A stretch of 13,315 nucleotides of DNA from Chloroflexota bacterium. GTDB taxonomy: Bacteria; Chloroflexota; UBA6077. This document shows positions 7,743 to 13,251 of this stretch, in pieces. Each line of letters opens with the position of its first letter. Position 1 is the first letter of the stretch. The position numbers were made by a program, and so were the translations under genes. The DNA lies in NCBI GenBank assembly GCA_021845945.1, contig JAJZRD010000089.1, forward strand, positions 1 to 13,315, in the 5' to 3' direction. The notes under the pieces are model-generated. The model did no database searches. It was not told the origin of the DNA and saw only the letters and a program-made list of their open reading frames with translations.

Positions 7743-8774
7743 CTACTTCGGCAGCAGCCCCTCGGCCACCATCTTCTCGTAGGGTATCGGCTGCCCCAAC
7801 AGCTTCCTCTCCACCATCCACTTCACCACGTCCTCGATGTCCGCTCGGGTCGGCAGCTGCGCCTTGGCGAACTGGGGAACGTTGAACGTGCTCTTCAGGG
7901 AGTCGGGCACCTTGCCCTTGTCCACCAACAGGTCGCGGAACCTGTTGGGCGACCCGTTGATGGCCGAGACCCCCTTCTCGTAGGCAGCCAGGAAGCGGCG
8001 GATCGCTTCGGAGCTCTTGGCCACGGTCTCCTGCCGGAAGGTGATGGCCGACTGGCCGGTGCCGCTCTTGCTGTCGTCGATCACCCGACGAGCCCCCTGC
8101 TGCTCCGCCAGGGAGGCCAACGGCTCGGGCAGGGTCGCCGCCTGAAGCTGCCCCTTGGCCAGCATCTCGGCCCGCACCGGGATCTTGGTCACCTCGGTCT
8201 TCGCGATCTCCGAGGGAGCCAGCCCGGCGGATTGGAGCAACCGGTCGGTGGCGTACTCGATGACGCTGTTCGTGGAGATGCCGATGGGCACTCCCTTCAG
8301 CTCCCTGGCCGAGGCGATCTTGGAGGAGGGCGAGGCCAGCACCACCATCATCGCCATGGACTCGTTCCCCTTGTAGGCCAGCCGGACGATCTTCGCCTTC
8401 TCCCCCTCCTTGTTCAGCAGCCCGGTGGAGATGAGGTCGTTCAGCTCGCCGTCGATCTGGCCCGCCACGAAGGCGGAATCCCTCTCCAGGGCGCTGGGGA
8501 ACAGCACCAGCTCCACCTGGACGTTCTGCTCCTTGAAGTAGCCCTCCTGCTCGGCCACGTACATGGGCAGGGCGTCGACGATGGGCAGAACACCCACCTT
8601 CAAAGCCGGGGTCTCCTTGACAGGGGCAGCCGGCTGTCCACAACCCAGCAACGCTATGCCAGAGATTACGGCTACCAGAGACAGGTACGAATACCACGAA
8701 GACACCAGGGCACTAAGGATCGCCTTGGTGCCACCTTCGTGTCTTCGTGTCTTTGTGGTTGACGGCTCTCTCAT
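7743..8774 (-). CDS. ABC transporter substrate-binding lipoprotein, NitT/TauT (NMT1/THI5-like) family
   Basis: 343 residues. The ATG at 8774 is supported by GGAGG 7 nt upstream and by a 4-nt ATGA overlap with the ubiX stop. The signal peptide ends in SGIALLGC, so Cys45 should be lipid-modified and the protein tethered outside the membrane. The mature part follows the family pattern: LKVGVLPIVDALPMYVAEQEGYF, then GQIDGELNDLISTG, then IGISTNSVIEYATDRLL, and a C-terminal helical part with SEAIRRFLAAYEKG. Residues 6-28, before the hydrophobic core, are encoded by a dispersed hairpin repeat, giving an unusually long basic n-region (TTKTRRHEGGTK). Initiation at a GTG inside the repeat would give a conventional signal peptide and is the alternative. 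The ligand is unknown. The quinone-gene context suggests a precursor or cofactor, but the same fold binds nitrate, sulfonates, thiamine precursors and riboflavin. Confidence 0.92.
   Translation of the reverse strand: MREPSTTKTRRHEGGTKAILSALVSSWYSYLSLVAVISGIALLGCGQPAAPVKETPALKVGVLPIVDALPMYVAEQEGYFKEQNVQVELVLFPSALERDSAFVAGQIDGELNDLISTGLLNKEGEKAKIVRLAYKGNESMAMMVVLASPSSKIASARELKGVPIGISTNSVIEYATDRLLQSAGLAPSEIAKTEVTKIPVRAEMLAKGQLQAATLPEPLASLAEQQGARRVIDDSKSGTGQSAITFRQETVAKSSEAIRRFLAAYEKGVSAINGSPNRFRDLLVDKGKVPDSLKSTFNVPQFAKAQLPTRADIEDVVKWMVERKLLGQPIPYEKMVAEGLLPK
8693..8759. repeat. Dispersed inverted repeat (hairpin), copy 2, inside the SBP signal-peptide region
   Basis: Arms 8693-8718 and 8734-8759 are reverse complements at 21 of 26 positions and share the CACNAAG/CTTNGTG pattern with the copy at 6816-6893. 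It lies 12 nt after the SBP start codon and is read in frame as residues 6-28. Confidence 0.85.
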
Positions 8775-9499
8775 CTCACTCCCTCCGACAAGTCCAGTAT
8801 CCCCAGGGTTCCTATCGCTCTGCACGCCACGTCGTCCACGACTTCCTCCAACGTCTTGGGCTTCAGGTAGAAGGCTGGCACGGGGAGAACGATGCGGACC
8901 CCCAGCCGAGCCAGCTTCCACAGGTTCTCCAGATGAATGGGCGAAAGAGGGCTTTCCCGAGGCACCAGCGTCAGGGTCCTACCCTCCTTCAGGGTCACGT
9001 CGGCGGCCCGCTCCAGCAGGTTGGTGGAGCGGCCGGTGGCGATGGCCGACAGGGCATCCATGGAGCAGGGCACCACCAGCATCCCCAGGGTGAGCCTGCG
9101 GCCGCTGGCGATGCTGGCGCCGATGTCCTCTACGTCCAGGGCCTCGAGGGAGAAATCGGCCCGGCACCGCCGCACGAAGGCGCCGAAGCTCTCGTCCAAC
9201 TCCTCCTGCCACACCCGCTGGGCCGCCTGTGAGCAGGTGGCCACGACCGGGTACCCTGCCTGCCCCAAACGGAGGATCGTTTGCCGCGCCAGCACGGCCC
9301 CGCTGGCCCCGGAGACCCCCACCACGACCGGGGGTCTCGAGGACTGAGGACTGGCGACTGGCGACTGAGGATTGAGTTGTGGTCTTCCCACCCCACCCCT
9401 CTCCCCTCCCCGCAGCGGGGAGGGGCCGAGGGAGAGGTCTGCTCCCCGCCTCCCCGTCTCCCTGTCCCCCCGTCGCCCCGTCGCTGGTTTCTCAGACAT
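8771..9499 (-). CDS. ubiX: UbiX-family flavin prenyltransferase (MqnM-like) with repeat-derived N-terminal extension
   Basis: 242 residues; the conserved domain occupies about 58-242, matching the usual size of about 190. UbiX joins a dimethylallyl group to FMN, making the prenylated FMN used by UbiD-type decarboxylases. Motifs: VVVGVSGASGAVLARQ (58-73), LVVPCSMDALSAIATGRSTN (141-160), RAADVTLKEGRTLTLVPRESPL and the C-terminal LPVPAFYLKP (205-214) closing the FMN site. The ATG at 9499 overlaps the ubiA stop by 8 nt (ATGTCTGA), with a GGGGGGA stretch just upstream. Residues 7-53 come largely from three repeats: an 8-bp tandem array, a GC hairpin and a 7-bp tandem array. A GTG at codon 59 or 60 could give a normal-length protein but has no good ribosome site. 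The stop overlaps the SBP start by 4 nt. Confidence 0.93.
   Translation of the reverse strand: MSEKPATGRRGDRETGRRGADLSLGPSPLRGGERGGVGRPQLNPQSPVASPQSSRPPVVVGVSGASGAVLARQTILRLGQAGYPVVATCSQAAQRVWQEELDESFGAFVRRCRADFSLEALDVEDIGASIASGRRLTLGMLVVPCSMDALSAIATGRSTNLLERAADVTLKEGRTLTLVPRESPLSPIHLENLWKLARLGVRIVLPVPAFYLKPKTLEEVVDDVACRAIGTLGILDLSEGVR
8782..8786 (-). promoter_or_regulatory. Ribosome binding site fixing the SBP start
   Basis: GGAGG on the minus strand, 7 nt before the ATG at 8774 and inside the last codons of ubiX. It supports a start upstream of the repeat and thus in-frame translation of the repeat. Confidence 0.75.
9341..9375. repeat. Five degenerate 7-bp tandem repeats inside ubiX
   Basis: Units GGACTGA, GGACTGG, CGACTGG, CGACTGA and GGATTGA, head to tail, translated as about residues 42-53 of UbiX, directly before the catalytic domain. 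Confidence 0.9.
9403..9425. repeat. Perfect GC hairpin repeat inside ubiX
   Basis: CCCCTCCCCG, loop CAG, CGGGGAGGGG: a perfect 10-bp stem flanked by CTCTCCC-like and GGGAGAG-like sequence. It is the common dispersed CTCTCC/GGAGAG hairpin type and is read as about residues 25-33 of UbiX. Confidence 0.85.
9443..9482. repeat. Five degenerate 8-bp tandem repeats inside ubiX
   Basis: Units TCCCCGCC, TCCCCGTC, TCCCTGTC, CCCCCGTC and GCCCCGTC, head to tail, translated as residues 7-19 of UbiX (TGRRGDRETGRRG). Confidence 0.88.
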
Positions 9500-10343
9500 A
9501 CAGTCCCCCCACGGTAAACACGAAGACGATGACGGCCACGTAGCCGTTGACGTTGAAGAAGGCCACGCTCAGCTTGGAAAGGTCGTCGGGCCTCACCAGG
9601 TAGTGCTCGTAGGTCAGGAGGGCCGCTGCCAGGGCGAGACCGGCCCAGTAGAGCAATCCCAACCCCAGGGTCGCACCCACCAGGGCCAGTGCCAGCACCG
9701 TGAGGGCGTGGGCGACCGCCGAGGCCCAGAGGGCGGCGGCGACGCCGAAGCGGGCGGGCACGGAGTGCAGATGGAACCGGCGGTCGAAGTCCACGTCCTG
9801 GCAGGCGTAGACCAGGTCGAAGCCCCCTATCCAGAGCGCCACCGCCAGGGTCAGCAGGATCGCCGGCAGATCCATGGAGGCCGTGACCGCGATCCACCCA
9901 CCGGCCGGGGCGAGTCCGTCGGCCAAACCGAGCACAGCGTGGGACATCCAGGTGAAGCGCTTGGTCCAGGAGTAGCCCACCAGCACCACCACGGCCAGGG
10001 GGGCCAACCGGAAGCAGAGGGGATTGAGCATCCAGGCGGCGAAGAACATGGCCGCCAGGCCGGACGCCGCCATGATCCCCATGTCGATGCGGGAGAGAAG
10101 GCCCTTGGGGATCGCCCAGCCGGCCGTGCGAGGGTTCAGCTTGTCGTAGTGGGCGTCCACGACCCGGTTGGTGGCCATGGCCAGGGTTCGGGCCCCCACC
10201 ATGGCCACGGTGATCCAGAGGATCTTCTCCCAGGAGGGGAAACCCCGAGCCGCCAGCACCATCCCCAGGTAGGCGAAGGGCAGGGCGAAGATGGAATGCT
10301 CGAACTTGATGGAGTCGAGCAGCAGGAAGAGGCGTCTGACCAT
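9492..10343 (-). CDS. ubiA: UbiA-family membrane prenyltransferase (MqnP-like)
   Basis: 283 residues with about eight to nine hydrophobic membrane segments. It should attach a polyprenyl chain to the aromatic quinone precursor in the membrane (1,4-dihydroxy-6-naphthoate in the futalosine pathway; 4-hydroxybenzoate in ubiquinone synthesis). Both Asp-rich, Mg-diphosphate binding motifs are present: NRVVDAHYDKLNPRTA (Asn59, Asp63, Asp67) and YACQDVDFDRRFHLHSVPARFG (Asp183, Asp187). The stretch GYSWTKRFTWMSHAVLGL between them is a family hallmark. The ATG start at 10343 lies inside a short 7-bp repeat run and has only a weak GAGAG-like ribosome site. The stop overlaps the ubiX start by 8 nt. Grouping with the long UbiD and UbiE suggests the menaquinone (MqnP) role; this is inference. 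Confidence 0.93.
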   Translation of the reverse strand: MVRRLFLLLDSIKFEHSIFALPFAYLGMVLAARGFPSWEKILWITVAMVGARTLAMATNRVVDAHYDKLNPRTAGWAIPKGLLSRIDMGIMAASGLAAMFFAAWMLNPLCFRLAPLAVVVLVGYSWTKRFTWMSHAVLGLADGLAPAGGWIAVTASMDLPAILLTLAVALWIGGFDLVYACQDVDFDRRFHLHSVPARFGVAAALWASAVAHALTVLALALVGATLGLGLLYWAGLALAAALLTYEHYLVRPDDLSKLSVAFFNVNGYVAVIVFVFTVGGLYV

Positions 10344-10361
10344 CAGCTTTCAGCTCTCAGT
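10341..10361. repeat. Three 7-bp tandem units covering the ubiA start codon
   Basis: CATCAGC, TTTCAGC and TCTCAGT. The first unit contains the ubiA start codon on the minus strand. The same unit type occurs at 12309-12336 and, inverted, at 12418-12445. Confidence 0.75.
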
Positions 10362-10417
10362 AGGGGCGAATCTTGTATTCGCCCCCGTCTCCAGGGCGAT
10401 CACAAGGATCGCCCCTA
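10361..10417. repeat. Double-hairpin palindromic repeat between ubiD and ubiA
   Basis: First stem GGGGCGAAT / ATTCGCCCC (10363-10371, 10377-10385), perfect with a 5-nt loop. Second stem GGGCGATC / GATCGCCC (10394-10401, 10407-10414), also perfect with a 5-nt loop. The outer ends TAGGGGCGA (10361) and TCGCCCCTA (10409-10417) are perfect inverted repeats too. The resulting nested structure is the kind found as a dispersed element in many Chloroflexota and cyanobacterial genomes. It fills most of the 85-nt gap. Confidence 0.88.
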
Positions 10418-10428
10418 CAGGCCGCGAC

Positions 10429-12318
10429 CTAGCCAAAGTACTCTCCCCACCTCTGGGACACCCTCAATTTGACCTCCTCGGGCATCTCCAGGGGGTCCGG
10501 GTAGCCTTCCTTGAAGGTGGCGTCGATCCCCATGGGGCCGTGATAGACGGGCCAGATCCCCCGCAACTCGGCCCGGGCGAAGACCACGTCCCGGGCGGGA
10601 TCGAACCGGGTGAAGATCCCCCACAGCAGCGACTCCCGATCGTCCATGTCCACGTCCCGGGAGACCGCGGCGACGATCTTCACCCCCGCCGGAACCCCGG
10701 CCCTCAGCAGCCGCTCGCACAGCTCCCGACCGCCCGAGGAGACCTGCACCGCCAGCAGCACATCCCCCAGCAGCCGCCATCCCAGGATGCGGGAGTCGAA
10801 GCGGCCGAGATCGTCCAGGGAAGGAGCGGCAGGATTCTCCCTCTCCCTTTCAGAGAGGGTCGGGGTGAGGGCTGAATCCTCCCTCTCCCCCTGGGAGAGG
10901 GTCGGGGTGAGGGCTGAAGCATCCTCTTGCCCAAGACTTCTCACGGCTCTTTCGACCAGGTCCTCCTCCACCGGGGAGGTAGCGTCGACGATCATCTTGG
11001 ATCCCAGGTGCATCCGGAAGCTGGAGAAGTCCAGGGTGTCCAGGGGCGCCCGAGGGATCACCGTCAGGTCCCGCTCGGGATCGAAGTTGCGGCGCAGGGC
11101 CGCCAGGACGGCGTCGAAGTCCCTGGGGTTGACGTCGGCGTCCACCAGGATCACGACCTTGGTCAGGGCCAGCTGGCTCTCGCTCAGCAGCGCCAGGCCG
11201 GTCTTGATGGCCTCTCGCCGGTAGCGGACCCTCACGGCCGCCGCCAACAGGTTGTGGAATCCGGCCTCGTAGTAGGCCCAGAGGGAGGCCAGCTCCGGCC
11301 GCAGCAGCTTCATCAGCGGCCCCACCATCTCCTGGGTCGCGTCGCCGATGTACTTGTCCTCCTGCGGCGGCTTCCCCACCACCGTCGCCGGGTAGACGGC
11401 GTTCCGCCGCCGGGTGATCCTGTTGATGTGGAAGACCGGGAAGGGCGCCTGCCGGGAGTAGTAGCCGAAGTGATCGCCGAAGGGACCCTCGGTGCGCCGC
11501 TCGTGGGGGGGAACCACCCCCTCGATCACGAACTCCGCGTTGGCGGGCACCCCCATGGCGAGGGTCTTGGCGGGAACCAGGGGATAGGGCTTCCCCATCA
11601 GCAGCCCGGCGAAGGCCACCTCGTCCACGTTCTCGGGCAGCGCCACCGCCGCGGCCAGCATCAGGGCCGGGTGGCCTCCCAGGGCCACCGCCACCTCGAT
11701 AGGCTTTCCCTCCGCCTCGGCCTGCCAGTAGTGGAAGCGGCCACCCTTCTGGATCTGCCAGTGCATCCCTGTGGTGCGTGAGTCGTAGACGTGCATCCGG
11801 TAGATCCCCAGGTTGCGGCGCCCCGTGGTCGGGTGAGCGGTCAGCACCAGGGGGAAGGTGAAGAAGCGCCCACCGTCCTGGGGCCAGCACTTCAGGATGG
11901 GCAGCCGGTCCAGGTCGGGTTCCTCCGATAGCTCCTGGCTGAGTGCCCGGCCTCGCGAGCTGCTGACCCGCATCTGGAGCAACTCCCGCAGGGTGGAGCG
12001 CTGGGACCAGATCGCCCCGATGGTGGGAGGATTGAGATTCTCCACCAGCTTCAGCAGCTTCTCGCCGATCTCGCCGGGGTGCCGGCCCAGGGCCATCTCG
12101 ATCCGCCGCTCGGAGCCGAAGAGGTTGATGGCCAGGGGGAAATCGGATCCCTTCACCCTCTCGAACAGCAGGGCGGGGCCTCGCTCTTTGACTACACGGG
12201 TGGCGATCTCGGTGATCTCCAGCTCGGGGTCCACCTCCACCCGGATGCGGCGCAGCTCTCCCCGGCGCTCCAGATAGAGAAGGAAGCCCTGCAGGTCGGA
12301 GAACGAGCTATCAGCCAT
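10429..12318 (-). CDS. ubiD: UbiD-family prenyl-FMN-dependent decarboxylase (MqnL-like)
   Basis: 629 residues, close to the roughly 600 of menaquinone-type UbiD proteins once the 28 repeat-derived residues are subtracted. It should remove the carboxylate from the prenylated ring, using prenylated FMN made by UbiX. Seen in order: an N-terminal domain (1-110), then RRNLGIYRMHVYDSRTTGMHWQ (cofactor/metal segment with Asn169, Arg174, His186), then AEFVIEGVVPPHERRTEGPFGDHFGYY (Glu262, Glu266 and Glu277, matching the acidic active-site region), then VVILVDADVNPRDFDAVLAAL and a C-terminal domain ending in SQRWGEYFG. Residues 467-494 are two in-frame 14-residue units encoded by a 42-bp tandem repeat, apparently in a surface linker before DDLGRFDSRILGW. 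The start codon ATG 12318 lies within a 7-bp tandem repeat and lacks a good ribosome site; the next Met is far inside the domain. Confidence 0.94.
   Translation of the reverse strand: MADSSFSDLQGFLLYLERRGELRRIRVEVDPELEITEIATRVVKERGPALLFERVKGSDFPLAINLFGSERRIEMALGRHPGEIGEKLLKLVENLNPPTIGAIWSQRSTLRELLQMRVSSSRGRALSQELSEEPDLDRLPILKCWPQDGGRFFTFPLVLTAHPTTGRRNLGIYRMHVYDSRTTGMHWQIQKGGRFHYWQAEAEGKPIEVAVALGGHPALMLAAAVALPENVDEVAFAGLLMGKPYPLVPAKTLAMGVPANAEFVIEGVVPPHERRTEGPFGDHFGYYSRQAPFPVFHINRITRRRNAVYPATVVGKPPQEDKYIGDATQEMVGPLMKLLRPELASLWAYYEAGFHNLLAAAVRVRYRREAIKTGLALLSESQLALTKVVILVDADVNPRDFDAVLAALRRNFDPERDLTVIPRAPLDTLDFSSFRMHLGSKMIVDATSPVEEDLVERAVRSLGQEDASALTPTLSQGEREDSALTPTLSERERENPAAPSLDDLGRFDSRILGWRLLGDVLLAVQVSSGGRELCERLLRAGVPAGVKIVAAVSRDVDMDDRESLLWGIFTRFDPARDVVFARAELRGIWPVYHGPMGIDATFKEGYPDPLEMPEEVKLRVSQRWGEYFG
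10834..10917. repeat. Two tandem 42-bp hairpin repeats inserted in ubiD
   Basis: Units 10834-10875 and 10876-10917 are equal in length and identical at 37 of 42 positions. Each contains a hairpin: CCCTCTC / GAGAGGG in the first and CCCTCTCCC / GGGAGAGGG (9-bp stem, 3-nt loop) in the second. They are read in frame as SALTPTLSQGERED and SALTPTLSEREREN. This TPTLSxxERE peptide is the usual translation of a widespread dispersed repeat. Confidence 0.92.
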
Positions 12319-12336
12319 CAGCGATCAGCCTTCAGC
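12309..12336. repeat. Four 7-bp tandem units covering the ubiD start codon
   Basis: TATCAGC, CATCAGC, GATCAGC and CTTCAGC. On the minus strand they read GCTGAAG, GCTGATC, GCTGATG, GCTGATA; the third provides the ubiD ATG. Confidence 0.88.
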
Positions 12337-12378
12337 CGAGAAGTGCGCAGCACATACCGTGCATTCACTCCGAACACC

Positions 12379-13083
12379 TCACCTACCTTGCCCGTCTACC
12401 ATGGTCTGCCCATCTAAGGCTGATGGCTGAGAGCTGACAGCCGACCGCTCAACCTGGTAGCCCACGGATCGCAGCAGCAGCGCCCGCAGGGAGGGCAACC
12501 AGCGCTCCAACGGCTCGGCGCTCTCGGCGTAGAGCCAGCGGGTAACCACCTCGTTGATGGCGCCCAGCCAGACCCTGGCAGCCGTCTCCGTGTCCTGAGG
12601 TGGGATCGACCCATCGGCCACTGCCCGGTCGAGATGCCGCTTGATGGCTTCGGTGAGCCGGGCGCGGAGGGCAAACAGCTTCGGATCGAAACCGCGCCCC
12701 AGCCCCACCACCTCGATCAGCAGGATCCTGGCGAGGCTGCGATGGGAGGCGAAGGCCTCCAGCACGGTGCGGAGCGCCACCTCGACCTTGGCGATCCCAC
12801 CCTTCTCGGAGGCGATGGCCGAGTCCATCCGATCGATCAACTGGGTAGCGAGGAACTCGACGAGGGCGAGGAAGATCCCCTGCTTGTTGGGGAAGTGAAA
12901 GTAGACGGCCCCCTTGGAGGTGCCGGACACCCGGACGATGTCGTCCACGGCGGCATCGTGGTAGCCCCTGTCGGCGAAGACCTGGACCGCGGCGTCCAGG
13001 ATCCGCCGGCGGGTCGACTGCCGGCGCTCGGCCTGGCGGTCGCCGCTCCGGACCTTCTCTTCCTGTCCCCAGTCGATGGCCAT
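12379..13083 (-). CDS. TetR/AcrR-family transcriptional regulator
   Basis: 234 residues from ATG 13083 with GGAGGG a few nt upstream. The N-terminal DNA-binding domain is typical: STRRRILDAAVQVFADRGYHDAAVDDIVRVSGTSKGAVYFHFPNKQGIFLALV (about 23-75), with the helix-turn-helix around 41-66. The C-terminal ligand-binding part (about 80-210) is all helical and gives no clue to the effector. The last residues (about 214-234) come from a 7-bp repeat array (SAVSSQPSAL) and adjoining sequence, so the ancestral end was probably near residue 212. It is the first gene before ubiD (60-nt gap) in the same direction, with a long palindrome between its promoter and start. Autorepression, with control of the quinone/ABC operon through the same promoter, is the simplest reading. 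Confidence 0.92.
   Translation of the reverse strand: MAIDWGQEEKVRSGDRQAERRQSTRRRILDAAVQVFADRGYHDAAVDDIVRVSGTSKGAVYFHFPNKQGIFLALVEFLATQLIDRMDSAIASEKGGIAKVEVALRTVLEAFASHRSLARILLIEVVGLGRGFDPKLFALRARLTEAIKRHLDRAVADGSIPPQDTETAARVWLGAINEVVTRWLYAESAEPLERWLPSLRALLLRSVGYQVERSAVSSQPSALDGQTMVDGQGR
12418..12445. repeat. Four 7-bp tandem units in the tetR 3' end
   Basis: GGCTGAT, GGCTGAG, AGCTGAC and AGCCGAC. Read on the minus strand they encode part of the C-terminal tail of the TetR protein. They are the inverse of the CATCAGC-type units at the ubiD and ubiA starts. Confidence 0.82.
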
Positions 13084-13101
13084 GCCACCCTCCCTCGAGA
13101 G

Positions 13102-13129
13102 AAAACAGACCGACGCGTCGGTTTGTTTT
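13102..13129. promoter_or_regulatory. 28-bp palindromic operator for the TetR regulator
   Basis: Two 14-bp half sites (AAAACAAACCGACG on the minus strand and its mirror) match at 13 of 14 positions around the perfect core ACCGACGCGTCGGT. The site lies between the -10 box and the tetR start, roughly +7 to +34, where a bound repressor would block transcription. The ACCGAC/GTCGGT half site resembles those of many TetR regulators. Confidence 0.85.
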
Positions 13130-13142
13130 TCGTCCTGCGGGC

Positions 13143-13172
13143 ATTATACCGAGAGCCGGCGGTAGCGTGCAA
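13143..13172 (-). promoter_or_regulatory. Sigma-70-type promoter of tetR (and probably the operon)
   Basis: A perfect -10 box TATAAT (13148-13143) has, 18 nt upstream, TTGCAC (13172-13167) as a weak -35 match. Transcription would start near 13136, just before the palindrome. No other promoter of similar quality was noticed before ubiE. Confidence 0.75.
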
Positions 13173-13251
13173 TAATGGTGGAGAGGAGGCAGGGCCTTTT
13201 AGTTCTCTGCTGCCGAACCGGCAAAGTGCAGCGCCGAGGCCACGACCCTGT

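Noticed and set aside
7741..8697. N-terminal half of the long open frame that contains the ATPase
   Set aside because: It is a shifted-frame reading of the binding-protein gene; the ATPase motifs start only after the ATG at 7740.
9341..9482. Possible CRISPR-like array in the repeat-rich ubiX start
   Set aside because: Units are 7-8 bp and directly adjacent with no unique spacers; they are simple tandem repeats.
10331..10428. Possible riboswitch (for example FMN) between ubiD and ubiA
   Set aside because: The structure consists only of perfect palindromes of the dispersed-repeat type; I could not match the conserved bases of an FMN or other known riboswitch.
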